This document shows positions 42,605 to 52,169 of a DNA stretch of 64,000 nt, one piece after another (the first letter of the stretch is position 1; every line of letters begins with the position of its first letter). Below the pieces are notes generated by a model. That model did not search any database. It had not been told where the DNA came from and saw nothing but the letters and a program-made list of their open reading frames with translations. The DNA comes from JAVVHH01 sp965199665. GTDB lineage: Bacteria > Pseudomonadota > Alphaproteobacteria > Acetobacterales > Acetobacteraceae. Made by a program: the position numbers and the translations under genes. Where the stretch lies: contig OZ241208.1 of the NCBI GenBank assembly GCA_965199665.1, forward strand, positions 1,736,001 to 1,800,000, written 5' to 3'.

Positions 42605-43360
42605 ATGCCTAAGACCGTCGCGAAGGCAAAAGCCACCGGTCTTGCCGAGAACGTCAAGACGATCGTCTACGCGATCCTCATCGCCGTCGTTATCCGCACC
42701 GTTGCGTTCGAGCCGTTCAACATCCCGTCCGGCTCCATGATCCCGACCCTGCTGGTCGGCGACTACCTGTTCGTCTCCAAATACAGCTACGGCTACTCGC
42801 GCTTCTCGCTGCCCCTGTCGCCGAACCTGTTCGACGGCCGCATCTTCGGCAGCACGCCCAAGCGCGGCGATGTCGTCGTCTTCAAGTTCCCGCACGATAC
42901 GAGCGTGGACTACATCAAGCGCGTCATCGGCCTCCCTGGCGACCACGTGCAGGTCAAGGCCGGTCAGCTCTTCATCAACGGCACCCTCGCGCCCCGCAAG
43001 CTCGTCGGCGAGTATGTCGAGAACGACGAGGGTCGCCGCACCGTCGCGACCCAATACATCGAAACCCTGCCCAACGGCCTCCAGCATCCCATCCTCAAGG
43101 AGCAGGACGTCGGCTACATGAACAACACGCCGGACTTCCTGGTCCCGGCCGACCACGTGTTCGTCATGGGCGACAACCGCGACAACTCGGCCGATAGCCG
43201 CATCATGGACTCCACCGGCGTGGGCTACGTGCCCATCGAGAACCTCGTCGGCCGCGCCGAATTCATCTTCTTCTCCGTCGATGGACGTGCCCCGTTCTGG
43301 CAGGTGTGGGAATGGCCGTTCGAGATTCGCTGGAGCCGTCTCCTGCACGGCATCAACTGA
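42605..43360 (+). CDS. lepB: Signal peptidase I
   Basis: A 251-residue inner-membrane serine/lysine protease that removes Sec and Tat signal peptides. One N-terminal transmembrane helix (IVYAILIAVVIRTVAF) precedes the catalytic box PFNIPSGSMIPTLLVGD (Ser44), then VDYIKRVIGLPGD (Lys105) and the MGDNRDNSADSR box. The 3' end overlaps the rnc start by about 49 bp, coupling the two genes as in other alphaproteobacteria. Confidence 0.96.
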   Translation: MPKTVAKAKATGLAENVKTIVYAILIAVVIRTVAFEPFNIPSGSMIPTLLVGDYLFVSKYSYGYSRFSLPLSPNLFDGRIFGSTPKRGDVVVFKFPHDTSVDYIKRVIGLPGDHVQVKAGQLFINGTLAPRKLVGEYVENDEGRRTVATQYIETLPNGLQHPILKEQDVGYMNNTPDFLVPADHVFVMGDNRDNSADSRIMDSTGVGYVPIENLVGRAEFIFFSVDGRAPFWQVWEWPFEIRWSRLLHGIN

Positions 43361-44046
43361 CCCGCCTGGAGCGGGCCGAGCAACTACTCGGCTATACCTT
43401 CACCGACCGGGCTCTGCTGGCCGAGGCGCTGACCCATCGCTCTGCCCTGCAGCCCAAGCGCCGCGGCCGCTCGCCCAATCAATCCAACGAGCGCCTCGAA
43501 TTCGTCGGCGACCGCGTGCTCGGCCTCGTCGTGGCCGAATGGTTGGTCGAGCGCTTCCCGAACGAGCCGGAGGGCGCCCTCGGCCGACGTCACGCGCACC
43601 TGGTCTCCCGCCGCGTCCTGGCCGACCTCGCCGACCGCGCCGGCCTGAGCGAAGCGCTCGACATCGGCGTTGGCGAAGCCAAGGCCGGCGTCGGCCAGCT
43701 CGCCAACGTCCTCGCCGACGCCATGGAAGCCCTCATCGGCGCCCTCCATCTCCACGCCGGGCTCGACCCGGCGCGCGCCTTTATCCGCCGCATTTGGGGT
43801 CCCGAACTCGACGGCATGACCGAGCCGCCGACCGATCCCAAGACCGAACTCCAGGAATGGCTCATGGCCCGCGGCCTCCCGCTCCCCGAATACCGGGTCG
43901 TCACCCGATCCGGCCCGTCGCATCAGCCGCGGTTCGAGATGGCCGTGTCCGGCGCCGGTGCGGAAGGCACCGGCGCCGCCGGCAGCAAGCGCCTGGCCGA
44001 ACGCGACGCCGCCGCCGACCTCCTCGCCCGCCTGCGCACCTCATGA
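43312..44046 (+). CDS. rnc: Ribonuclease III
   Basis: A 244-residue double-stranded-RNA nuclease processing rRNA and mRNA. The catalytic signature is NERLEFVGDRVLGLVVAEWL (Glu and Asp of the metal site), followed by ANVLADAMEALIGAL (second acidic pair) and a C-terminal dsRNA-binding domain from PKTELQEWLMARGL to GSKRLAERDAAADLL. ATG 43312 is preferred over the GTG two codons upstream. It overlaps lepB at its 5' end and era (ATGA) at its 3' end. Confidence 0.95.
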   Translation: MAVRDSLEPSPARHQLTRLERAEQLLGYTFTDRALLAEALTHRSALQPKRRGRSPNQSNERLEFVGDRVLGLVVAEWLVERFPNEPEGALGRRHAHLVSRRVLADLADRAGLSEALDIGVGEAKAGVGQLANVLADAMEALIGALHLHAGLDPARAFIRRIWGPELDGMTEPPTDPKTELQEWLMARGLPLPEYRVVTRSGPSHQPRFEMAVSGAGAEGTGAAGSKRLAERDAAADLLARLRTS

Positions 44047-44954
44047 CAGACACCCCGACCGATACCTCTAGCTGCGGCTTCGCCGCCATCGTCGGCGCTC
44101 CGAACGCCGGCAAATCGACCCTGCTGAACCGCCTTACCGGCGCCAAGCTCTCCATCGTCAGCCCGAAGGCACAGACCACCCGCTTCCGCATCCTCGGCAT
44201 CCTGATGCGCGGCCCCGCCCAGATCCTGCTGGTCGACACGCCCGGCATCTTCCAGCCCAAGCGCAAGCTCGACCGCGCCATGGTCAAAGCCGCCTGGACC
44301 GGCGCGGAGGACGCCGACCTGACTCTGCTCATCGTCGACAGCCGGGCAGGGGCCACCACCGAGGTCCGCGCCATCGCCACCCAGCTTGCCTCCCGCAACC
44401 GTCGCGTCTGGCTGGTGCTCAACAAGATCGACCTGATCGAGCGCCAGGACCTGCTTCCGCTCACCGCCGCCATGCGCGAAGCCCTGCCGACGGAACAGAC
44501 TTTCATGGTCTCCGCCGCCAACGGCGACGGCCTCGACCGCCTGCTCGACGAACTCGCCGGCGTCATGCCACCGGGGCCGCATCTCTACCCCGACGACGAC
44601 CTCACCGATCTGTCCGACCGCCTGCTGGCCGCCGAGATCGTCCGCGAGCAGATCTTCATGCAAACCCATGAAGAGATCCCGTACGGCGCCACCGTCGAGA
44701 CGGAGAACTGGCAGGAACGTCCCGACGGCTCCGTCCGCATCGACACAACCATCTACGTTGCCCGCGCCGGCCACAAAGCCATCATGATCGGCGACGGGGG
44801 AGGGCGCATCAAGCAGATCGGCGCCAAGTCCCGCCACGAATTGAGCCGCCTGCTCGACCGCCGCGTCCATCTCTTCCTCAACGTCAAAGAACGGGCGCGC
44901 TGGGATGAGGAAGGCGCCCGCCTCCGCGCGATCGGCCTCGAAGACATCGACTGA
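44043..44954 (+). CDS. era: GTPase Era
   Basis: A 303-residue 30S-assembly GTPase that binds the 3' end of 16S rRNA. G1 GAPNAGKST, G2/Switch I SPKAQTTRFR, G3 DTPGIFQP, G4 NKIDLI and G5 SAANGDG are intact; the C-terminal KH domain contains GHKAIMIGDGGGRIKQIGAK. ATG overlaps the rnc stop, so RNase III and Era are co-translated, matching their joint role in rRNA maturation. Confidence 0.97.
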   Translation: MTDTPTDTSSCGFAAIVGAPNAGKSTLLNRLTGAKLSIVSPKAQTTRFRILGILMRGPAQILLVDTPGIFQPKRKLDRAMVKAAWTGAEDADLTLLIVDSRAGATTEVRAIATQLASRNRRVWLVLNKIDLIERQDLLPLTAAMREALPTEQTFMVSAANGDGLDRLLDELAGVMPPGPHLYPDDDLTDLSDRLLAAEIVREQIFMQTHEEIPYGATVETENWQERPDGSVRIDTTIYVARAGHKAIMIGDGGGRIKQIGAKSRHELSRLLDRRVHLFLNVKERARWDEEGARLRAIGLEDID

Positions 44955-44957
44955 CCC

Positions 44958-45686
44958 ATGGAGTGGGAGGCGCCCGCGGTCGTGCTCGATGCCCGGGCCT
45001 ACGGCGAAGGCGGCGCCCTGGTCACGCTCCTGACGGAGGAACACGGCGCCTACCGCGCGCTCGCCCGCGGCGGCGGCGGCAAGGCGCAGGCCTCGCTCTG
45101 GCAGCGCGGCAACATCGTCGGCGCCCGCTGGATCGCCCGCCTGGCCGACCAGCTCGGCAGCGTCTCGGCCGAGCTCATCCACCCCGCTGCTGCCGCCGCC
45201 ATGGACGACCGCCTCCCGCTGGCCATCCTCGCCTCTGCCTGCGCCGTCGCCGAAGGCGCCCTGCCGGAACGCGAGCCGCATCCGCTCGCCTTCGCCGGCC
45301 TCCTCGACGTCCTCGCCGCCCTGCATGCGATCGACGACGCGCTGCCGGCCCTGATCCGCTGGGAAGCCGCCCTCCTCGCCGAGCTCGGCTACGGCCTCGA
45401 TCTCTCCGCCTGCGCCATCACCGGCGTCGAGTCGGGCCTCGCCTTTGTCTCACCGCGCACTGGCCGCGCCGTCGCCCGCGAGGCTGCCGGCATTTGGGAA
45501 AGCCGACTTCTGCCCTTGCCGGGTTTCCTCACCGGCGGCAACCGTGCGGGCCCCGCCGACTGGCAGGACGGCTTGCGCCTGACCGGGCACTTTCTCGCCC
45601 GCGACGCCTTTGGCCATCAGCACCGCCCGCTCCCCGCCGCCCGCGACGCCCTCTACGCTCTGGTCTTGGCCCTGCCCCAAGTGTAG
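44958..45686 (+). CDS. recO: DNA repair protein RecO
   Basis: A 242-residue recombination mediator that helps load RecA onto SSB-covered single-stranded DNA. It begins MEWEAPAVVLDARAYGEGGA then LVTLLTEEHG, the OB-fold start of RecO, and has the helical middle part (LIRWEAALLAELGYGLDLSA). The conserved zinc cysteines of some RecO proteins are mostly missing, as is usual in alphaproteobacteria. It lies 3 bp after era and 9 bp before parC. Confidence 0.93.
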   Translation: MEWEAPAVVLDARAYGEGGALVTLLTEEHGAYRALARGGGGKAQASLWQRGNIVGARWIARLADQLGSVSAELIHPAAAAAMDDRLPLAILASACAVAEGALPEREPHPLAFAGLLDVLAALHAIDDALPALIRWEAALLAELGYGLDLSACAITGVESGLAFVSPRTGRAVAREAAGIWESRLLPLPGFLTGGNRAGPADWQDGLRLTGHFLARDAFGHQHRPLPAARDALYALVLALPQV

Positions 45687-45695
45687 GGGACGCGG

Positions 45696-47912
45696 ATGCC
45701 CGATGACCTGACCGGCAACATCCAGGACACCCGCCTCTCCGACGCCCTCTCCGAGCGCTACCTCGCCTACGCCCTCAGCACCATCATGTCCCGCTCCCTG
45801 CCGGACGTCCGCGACGGCCTCAAGCCGGTCCATCGCCGCCTGATCTACGCCATGCACCAGCTCCGGCTCGACCCGGCGTCCGGCTTCAAGAAATGCGCCC
45901 GCGTCGTCGGCGACGTCATCGGCAAGTACCATCCGCACGGCGACGCTTCCGTCTACGAAGCCCTCGTCCGCCTCGCGCAGGACTTCGCCGCGCGCTACCC
46001 GCTGGTGGAAGGGCAGGGCAATTTCGGCAACGTCGACGGCGATAACCCGGCCGCCATGCGATACACGGAGGCTCGCCTCACCGCCGTCGCCCAGGCACTG
46101 CTCGCCGGCATCGACGACGACGCCGTCGACTTCCGCCCCACCTACGATGGCGAGGAAAGCGAGCCGATCGTTCTGCCCGGCGGCTTCCCGAACCTCCTCG
46201 CCAATGGCGCGGCCGGCATCGCCGTCGGCATGGCGACCTCCATCCCGCCCCACAACGCCGGCGAGGTTTGCGCCGCCGCCATTCACCTCATCCAGAACCC
46301 GGCCGCCTCCACCGCCGACCTGCTGCACTTCATCAAGGGGCCCGATTTCCCCACCGGTGGCATCCTGATCGAGAGTCCTGAATCGATCGTGAACGCCTAC
46401 GAGACCGGCCGCGGCGGCTTCCGAACCCGCGCCCGCTGGGAGGTCCAGCGCGGCAAGCTTGGCATGTGGCAGATCATCGTCACCGAGATCCCCTATCAGG
46501 TTCAGAAATCCAGGCTCATCGAGCAGATCGCCGAATTGCTCGAAGCCAAGAAGCTACCCTTTCTCGGCGACATCAGGGACGAGAGCGCCGAAGCCGTCCG
46601 CCTCGTGCTGGAGCCGAAATCGCGCACGGTCGAGCCGGACGTGCTGATGGAGACCCTGTTCCGCGCCACCCAGCTCGAGACCCGCTTCTCGCTCAACATG
46701 AACGTCCTGACCGCCGACCACACCCCGGTCGTGCTGAGCCTCGGCGGCGTCATCCGCGCCTGGCTCGATCACCGCCTGATCGTTCTCGAGCGCCGCTCGC
46801 GTCACCGCCTCGCCGCCATCGAGCGCCGCCTGGAAGTGCTGGACGGCTACCTCGCCGTCTTCCTCAACCTCGACGAGGTCATCCGCATCATCCGGGAGGA
46901 AGACCACCCCAAGCCCGCCCTCATCGCCCATTTCACCCTGACCGACACCCAGGCCGAGGCCATTCTCAACATGCGCCTCCGCTCCTTCCGCCGCCTGGAG
47001 GAGATGGAGATCCGCAAGGAGCACCGTGCCCTCTCGCGCGAAGCCAAGGAGCTGCAAGGCCTGCTCGCGGACGAGACGCTCCGCTGGGCCAAGATCGAGG
47101 CCGAGCTCGTGGAAACGCGGGAGAAGTTCGGCACCGGCCCGCTCGGCGACCGCCGCACCACCATCGGCGCGGCTCCGCCGCCGATGGACATCAACGCCGA
47201 CCACCTCGTCGAGCGCGAGCCCATCACCGTCATCCTCTCCGACAAGGGCTGGATCCGCGCCGTCCGCACCCATCTCGCCGATGGCGCGGAACTGAAGTTC
47301 AAGGAAGGCGACGCGCTCCGCCTCCTGGTCCGCTGCCAGACCACCGATCGCCTCTGCCTGCTCGGCAGCAACGGCCGCGCCCACACCCTGCGCGCCGGCG
47401 ACCTCCCACGCGGCCGCGGCGACGGCCAGCCCATCCGCCTGGTGGCCGAGATGGGCAACGACGACGAGGTGGTCACCCTGTTCGTCTGGCAGGATGGCGG
47501 CCAGTATCTCATCGCCAGTGATTCCGGCCGCGGCTTCCTCGTCGCCGCCGCCGACCTCATCGCCGAGAAGCGCACCGGCAAGCAGGTCCTCAATCTCAAG
47601 CCCGGCGAGCGCGCCTTCCTGTGCATTCCCGCCGATGGCGACCACGCCGCCCTGATCGGCACCAACCGCAAGCTCCTCGTCGTCTCGCTCGCCGATCTTC
47701 CCGTCCTCTCCCGCGGCGCCGGCGTCCAACTGCAACGCTACCGCGACGGCACCCTCGCTGACGCCAAGACCTTCCGCCTCGCCGACGGCCTATCCTGGCG
47801 TCTCGGCGACAAGACCCGCACCGAGACCGACCTGCGCCCCTGGCTAGGCACCCGCGGCGGCGCCGGCAAACTTCCCCCCAACGGCTTCCCCCGCACGGGT
47901 CGGTTCAGCTGA
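45696..47912 (+). CDS. parC: DNA topoisomerase IV subunit A
   Basis: A 738-residue type IIA topoisomerase subunit that unlinks daughter chromosomes together with ParE. The quinolone-region motif and catalytic tyrosine are in NPAAMRYTEARLTAV (Y123); also present are RSLPDVRDGLKPVHRRLIYA at the start and a C-terminal beta-pinwheel (e.g. VTLFVWQDGGQYLI). The GyrA box is absent, supporting ParC over GyrA. It ends the acpS-parC block. Confidence 0.96.
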   Translation: MPDDLTGNIQDTRLSDALSERYLAYALSTIMSRSLPDVRDGLKPVHRRLIYAMHQLRLDPASGFKKCARVVGDVIGKYHPHGDASVYEALVRLAQDFAARYPLVEGQGNFGNVDGDNPAAMRYTEARLTAVAQALLAGIDDDAVDFRPTYDGEESEPIVLPGGFPNLLANGAAGIAVGMATSIPPHNAGEVCAAAIHLIQNPAASTADLLHFIKGPDFPTGGILIESPESIVNAYETGRGGFRTRARWEVQRGKLGMWQIIVTEIPYQVQKSRLIEQIAELLEAKKLPFLGDIRDESAEAVRLVLEPKSRTVEPDVLMETLFRATQLETRFSLNMNVLTADHTPVVLSLGGVIRAWLDHRLIVLERRSRHRLAAIERRLEVLDGYLAVFLNLDEVIRIIREEDHPKPALIAHFTLTDTQAEAILNMRLRSFRRLEEMEIRKEHRALSREAKELQGLLADETLRWAKIEAELVETREKFGTGPLGDRRTTIGAAPPPMDINADHLVEREPITVILSDKGWIRAVRTHLADGAELKFKEGDALRLLVRCQTTDRLCLLGSNGRAHTLRAGDLPRGRGDGQPIRLVAEMGNDDEVVTLFVWQDGGQYLIASDSGRGFLVAAADLIAEKRTGKQVLNLKPGERAFLCIPADGDHAALIGTNRKLLVVSLADLPVLSRGAGVQLQRYRDGTLADAKTFRLADGLSWRLGDKTRTETDLRPWLGTRGGAGKLPPNGFPRTGRFS

Positions 47913-47924
47913 CGGCACAACTTC

Positions 47925-47953
47925 TTGTTATCGTCCCAAGATTGAGATACAAA
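47925..47953 (+). promoter_or_regulatory. Candidate promoter of the acyltransferase gene
   Basis: TTGTTA (47925-47930) and TACAAA (47948-47953), 17 bp apart, lie in the 94-bp gap after parC. Each hexamer matches the sigma-70 consensus at four positions. The stretch is locally AT-richer than its surroundings. Confidence 0.35.
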
Positions 47954-48006
47954 GGAGCCGGTCGCCGGAAAAGTCGCGCCACTCACCTCTCTTTGCGTGG
48001 ACCGCG

Positions 48007-49071
48007 ATGCACCGGAATGACCTGCTCCCGTCGACCCGGCAATCGATCGCCTCGATCGAGATTTTGCGCGGGCTGGCTGCCTGCCTCGTCGTCTGGAGCC
48101 ACGTCGCCCGCCACGTCGACCGCGATGCCGCCGCGCCTCTCCTGATCAAGCTGTTCCAGCCCGGTCACGCCGGCGTCGACCTGTTCTTCACGCTCAGCGG
48201 CTTCATCATCCTTCTCGTGCACCGGTCCGACATCGGCCGCCCCGAGCGCCTGCGGCACTACGCGGTCCGCCGCCTCAGCCGCGTGATGCCGCTCTATTGG
48301 ATTGCCCTGGCCGCCTCCCTCGTCATCGCCGCCGCAGGCCAGCACGGCGGGTTCCCCGGGACGCCGTCGCTGATCTGGTGGGCCGCCCTGCTGCCAACCT
48401 CGGTCGAACCTCTCTTCGCCATTGCGTGGACGTTGCAGTATGAGGCCATGTTCTATCTCTGCTTCGCGCTGCTGATCCTCAGCCGCCCGCTCGGAGTGCT
48501 GGCGCTCGGCGGCTGGATGCTGGTGATCGTCTGCTTTCTCGGCATGGCCTGGCCGCCCGCTCTCTGCCGGGTCTTCGGCCTCGAATTCCTCTTCGGCCTT
48601 GCCGCCGCCCAGATTCTCCATGCCGTCCGGGTCCCGCGTCCCGCCGCGGTCGCCGCGGTCGGCGGCGCCGCTTTCGCGCTGGCTTACGCGCTCGAATCTG
48701 CCGGCCTGATGAACGGTTTCGGCACGCTCGCGCGCTTCGCCTACGGCATCCCCGCCGCCACCCTGATCGTCGGCCTCGCCGCCGCCGAGCGCAGCGGCCG
48801 CGTGCTGCTCCCTCGGTGGCTCGAACCGATCGGCCGCGCGTCCTACTCGATCTACCTCTTCCAGTTCATCTTCATCGGGACGACGTGGCAGGCGCTCCGC
48901 CTCACCGGCCTGACCGCACGGCTCGATCCCGTCACGCTGTTCGTGCTGCTCTCCGCCGCATCGCTTCTCGGCGGGATCGCGGTCAGCCGCTGGCTCGAGC
49001 GCCCGTTGCTGGCCCTCATGCGGCGGCCGCACCGGCCGGCCGTTGCCCACCCGGTCCTGCTCGCGCCCTGA
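48007..49071 (+). CDS. Membrane acyltransferase, OafA/family 3 type
   Basis: A 354-residue inner-membrane protein with about ten helices. It opens with SIASIEILRGLAACLVVWSH, the acyltransferase-3 start with its conserved Arg/His region, followed by GHAGVDLFFTLSGFII and YYAVRRLSRVMPLYW-type HYAVRRLSRVMPLYW. Such enzymes O-acylate exported carbohydrates such as LPS or capsule. The acceptor is unknown. It appears to have its own promoter in the gap after parC. Confidence 0.9.
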   Translation: MHRNDLLPSTRQSIASIEILRGLAACLVVWSHVARHVDRDAAAPLLIKLFQPGHAGVDLFFTLSGFIILLVHRSDIGRPERLRHYAVRRLSRVMPLYWIALAASLVIAAAGQHGGFPGTPSLIWWAALLPTSVEPLFAIAWTLQYEAMFYLCFALLILSRPLGVLALGGWMLVIVCFLGMAWPPALCRVFGLEFLFGLAAAQILHAVRVPRPAAVAAVGGAAFALAYALESAGLMNGFGTLARFAYGIPAATLIVGLAAAERSGRVLLPRWLEPIGRASYSIYLFQFIFIGTTWQALRLTGLTARLDPVTLFVLLSAASLLGGIAVSRWLERPLLALMRRPHRPAVAHPVLLAP

Positions 49072-49104
49072 TCCGCCTTTACGGTCTGCGTCCCGCCATG
49101 TCAG

Positions 49105-50088
49105 ATGCGCCCCATGCTGACCCGTCGACTCGCGCTCGCCTCCACCGCCGCCGCGTGCCTCGCGCCGGCCGCCGCGGCCGCCCAGGAGCGGAGCTTCGGC
49201 CGCTTCGTCGAGGGCGTCATGCAGGAAGCCCGCCGCGCCGGCATCCGCGACGCCACGCTGCAGGCCGCCTTCGCCGGCGTGGGCCCCAATAGCCGCGTCA
49301 TCGAGCTCGACCGCAACCAACCCGAGTTCAAGCTGACCTGGCCGGAATATCGCGCCAAGGTTCTGCCCGACACCCGGCTGCAACTCGCCCGTCAGAACTA
49401 TGCCCGCGACCGAACCCTCCTCGGCGAGGTGGAAAGCCGCTTCGCCGTCGACCCGCTCGTGGTCATGGGCATCTGGGGCATCGAGTCCAACTTCGGCAGC
49501 AACAAGGGCAACTACCGCATCGTCGAAGCTCTCGCGACGCTCGCCTGGGAAGGCCGCCGCGCGAGCTACTTCCGCAAGGAGCTCATCAACGCGCTCCGCA
49601 TCCTCGATGGCGGCGACGTCTCGCCCGGCCGCGCCACCAGCGGCTGGGCCGGCGCCATGGGCCAGCCCCAGTTCATGCCCAGCTCCTACCTGAGCTACGC
49701 CGTCGACTTCGACGGCGACGGCCGCCGCGACATTTGGGACAGCAAGCCGGACGTGTTCGGCTCCGTCGCCAACTACCTGGCTCGCAGCGGCTGGCGCGGC
49801 GGCGAGCCCTGGGGCCAGCCCGTCCTCGTCCCGCCCTCCATCGACCCCGCGACCGCGACCCGCGACAACCGGCGCTCGCTGGCGAGCTGGATGGAGATGG
49901 GCGTCCGCCGCGACGACGGCAGCCGCTTCGGCCGCCCCGACGTTTCCGGCGCGCTCATCCTGCCGAACGGTATCCCCTCCGGCCAGGGTTTCATCGTTTA
50001 CTCGAACTTCAACGCAATCCGTCGCTACAACCCGTCGGACTTCTATGCCTTGGCGGTCGGCTTGCTGGGTGACGCGGCCGTGGCCTGA
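49105..50088 (+). CDS. mltB: Lytic murein transglycosylase B family
   Basis: A 327-residue periplasmic enzyme that cleaves peptidoglycan glycan strands. A Tat/Sec-like signal (MLTRRLALASTAAACLAPAA, with RR) is followed by the catalytic region VMGIWGIESNFGSNKGNY (Glu127), GAMGQPQFMPSSYLSYAVDF and DIWDSKPDVFGSVANYL, all MltB marks. No lipobox is seen, so it is soluble. The stop overlaps the next ATG (TGATG), linking it to the RlpA-like gene. Confidence 0.93.
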   Translation: MRPMLTRRLALASTAAACLAPAAAAAQERSFGRFVEGVMQEARRAGIRDATLQAAFAGVGPNSRVIELDRNQPEFKLTWPEYRAKVLPDTRLQLARQNYARDRTLLGEVESRFAVDPLVVMGIWGIESNFGSNKGNYRIVEALATLAWEGRRASYFRKELINALRILDGGDVSPGRATSGWAGAMGQPQFMPSSYLSYAVDFDGDGRRDIWDSKPDVFGSVANYLARSGWRGGEPWGQPVLVPPSIDPATATRDNRRSLASWMEMGVRRDDGSRFGRPDVSGALILPNGIPSGQGFIVYSNFNAIRRYNPSDFYALAVGLLGDAAVA

Positions 50089-50960
50089 TGCGCAACCCGG
50101 CGCTCGCGCTCCTCGCCCTCGCGATTGCCAGCTGCAGCCACCGCACCGCGCCCGTCGGCCCGTCGCCTTCGCCGCATTACGTCGTGGGTTCCGGCTACCA
50201 GCTCGGCGGAACCTGGTCCTACCCGCAGGAGCGGTTCCAATATGACGCGACCGGCCTGGCGGAGCGCTTGCTCGACCGCGCCGGCCTGACCGAAGACGGC
50301 GAGCGCTTCGACCCGGCCGCGATGGCCGGCGCGCACCGCACCCTGCAGCTCCCCGCCATCGTCGACGTCACCAATCTCGCCAACGGTCGCCAGATCCGTA
50401 TTCGCCTCAACGACCGTGGTCCCGCCACCCCCGGGCGACTACTCGGCCTGACCCGGCGCGCCGCCGACCTGCTGGAACTGCCCGCCACGGGCGCCGCCCC
50501 CGTCCGCGTCACGCTCGACAGCGCCGAAAGCCAGTCCCTGCGCGACCGCCTCGGCGGCGGCCCGCGCGGCATCACCGCCGCGCTCGTCGGCGCCGTGACG
50601 CAGGAATCGCTCGCGGCTCCCGGGCAACCCCTTCGGCCCCGTGCGACCCTTGTCGCGGCCACTCCTACGGCCACCCCGGCTAACGCCCTGAGCGAGTCGC
50701 TGCCGGAGACGGTCCGTCTCGTCGGCGTCACGGGCGGCCAACTCTGGCTCCGAGTCGCCGAGTTCACCGATCCCCGCTACGCCCGCGCGCTCGAGCGCAA
50801 GCTTGCCGGCCTGCCCGTACAGGTGCGGCGGGAGGGCGCGGCGCGGCGCCCGACGGTCGTCGTGATGGCCGGCCCGTTCGCCTCCGTGGCCGAGGCCGAC
50901 GCGGCTCTGGACCAAGCGCGGCTGGCCGGAGTAACCGATGCCTCGATCGTGGTGGAGTAG
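50088..50960 (+). CDS. rlpA: RlpA-like lipoprotein with SPOR domain
   Basis: A 290-residue protein with lipobox AIASC (Cys16), so an outer-membrane lipoprotein. The double-psi beta-barrel core shows TGLAERLLDRAGLTEDGERF, GAHRTLQLPAIVDVTNLANG and IRIRLNDRGPATPGRLL, corresponding to the lytic transglycosylase core of RlpA. The C-terminal 75 residues (VRLVGVTGGQLWLRVAEF and later) resemble a SPOR domain that binds denuded glycan. It sits between mltB and a D,D-carboxypeptidase gene. Confidence 0.9.
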   Translation: MRNPALALLALAIASCSHRTAPVGPSPSPHYVVGSGYQLGGTWSYPQERFQYDATGLAERLLDRAGLTEDGERFDPAAMAGAHRTLQLPAIVDVTNLANGRQIRIRLNDRGPATPGRLLGLTRRAADLLELPATGAAPVRVTLDSAESQSLRDRLGGGPRGITAALVGAVTQESLAAPGQPLRPRATLVAATPTATPANALSESLPETVRLVGVTGGQLWLRVAEFTDPRYARALERKLAGLPVQVRREGAARRPTVVVMAGPFASVAEADAALDQARLAGVTDASIVVE

Positions 50961-50963
50961 CCG

Positions 50964-52163
50964 ATGTTGAACCGACGCACCCTGCTGGCCGGCGCCGCCA
51001 CGCTGGCGCCGCTCTCGGCCCAAGCCCAGCGCCGCCCCGCCCGCACCCGCGGCGCCCCGGCCGCCCCCGCTGCCCTCGGCAGCCCGGCCAACACCCCGCT
51101 CGGACCGCTCGACACCGCGGCCAAGTGGGCCTTCATCATGGATTTCAACAGCGGCGCCACCCTGCTCGACAAGGAGGCGGACGCCACCATGCCGCCCTCC
51201 TCGATGACCAAGCTGATGACGATGTACATCGTCTACGGCCTGCTCAAATCCGGCCGCCTGTCGCTCAATCAGGAGTTGCCCGTCAGCGAGAAGGCCTGGC
51301 GCATGCAGGGCTCCAAGATGTTCGTCCCGCTTGGTGGCCAGGTCCGCGTGGAGGACCTGATCCGCGGCGTGGTCGTCGATTCCGGCAACGATGCCTGCAT
51401 CGTCTTCGCCGAAGCCATCGCCGGGTCGGAAGACCAGTTCGTCGAGTTGATGAACGCCAAGGCCAAGGAGATCGGCCTCACCAACACCTTCTACAAGAAC
51501 TGCACCGGCTGGCCCGACCCGGATCAGCACATGAGCTGCCGCGACATCGCCACCATCGCCCGCCGCATCATCACCGAGTATCCCGAATACTACCACTACG
51601 ACGCCGAACGGTCGTTCAAGTACAACAACATCGAGCAGGAGAACCGCAACCCGCTCGTCCAGAAGGGCCTCGCTGACGGGCTCAAGACCGGCCACACCGA
51701 TGCCGGCGGGTTCGGCGTTGCCGCCAGCGCCCAGCGCGGCGCCCGCCGGGTCATCGTCGTCATCAACGGCCTGACCTCCATGCATGCCCGCCGCGAGGAA
51801 AGCGAGCGCCTGCTCGAATGGTCGTTCCGCGAGTTCGAGAACGTCACCCTCTTCACCGCCGCCGACACCGTCGAGAGCGCGCGCGTCTGGCTCGGCAACG
51901 CGCCGTCCGTCCCGTTGGTGAGCGGCCGCGATCTCGTCATCACCATGCCGCGCCAGTGGCGTCAGACGGCCAAGGTCGAAGTCCAGTTCCAGAACCCGGT
52001 CAACGCCCCCATTAACCGCGGCGAGGTGCTCGGCAAGCTGCTGGTTTCCGGCCAGGGCGTGCCCGCGATGGAGGTGCCCTTGCTGGCGGGCGCCGACGTG
52101 CCGCGCCTTGGATTACCGGGGCGCGCCATGTCCGTGGTGTCGCGCTACGTGCTCGGCTCGTAG
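50964..52163 (+). CDS. dacC: D-alanyl-D-alanine carboxypeptidase (PBP5/6 type)
   Basis: A 399-residue penicillin-binding protein that trims the terminal D-Ala from peptidoglycan stems. Signal MLNRRTLLAGAATLAPLSA; active-site SxxK in PPSSMTKLM (S80, K83), SGN in DSGNDAC (140-142) and KTG in LKTGHTDAGG (241-243). The C-terminal beta domain follows. The symbol dacC is one of several used for this family (dacA/dacF also apply). It is 3 bp after rlpA and 6 bp before tmk. Confidence 0.94.
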   Translation: MLNRRTLLAGAATLAPLSAQAQRRPARTRGAPAAPAALGSPANTPLGPLDTAAKWAFIMDFNSGATLLDKEADATMPPSSMTKLMTMYIVYGLLKSGRLSLNQELPVSEKAWRMQGSKMFVPLGGQVRVEDLIRGVVVDSGNDACIVFAEAIAGSEDQFVELMNAKAKEIGLTNTFYKNCTGWPDPDQHMSCRDIATIARRIITEYPEYYHYDAERSFKYNNIEQENRNPLVQKGLADGLKTGHTDAGGFGVAASAQRGARRVIVVINGLTSMHARREESERLLEWSFREFENVTLFTAADTVESARVWLGNAPSVPLVSGRDLVITMPRQWRQTAKVEVQFQNPVNAPINRGEVLGKLLVSGQGVPAMEVPLLAGADVPRLGLPGRAMSVVSRYVLGS

Positions 52164-52169
52164 CGCCGG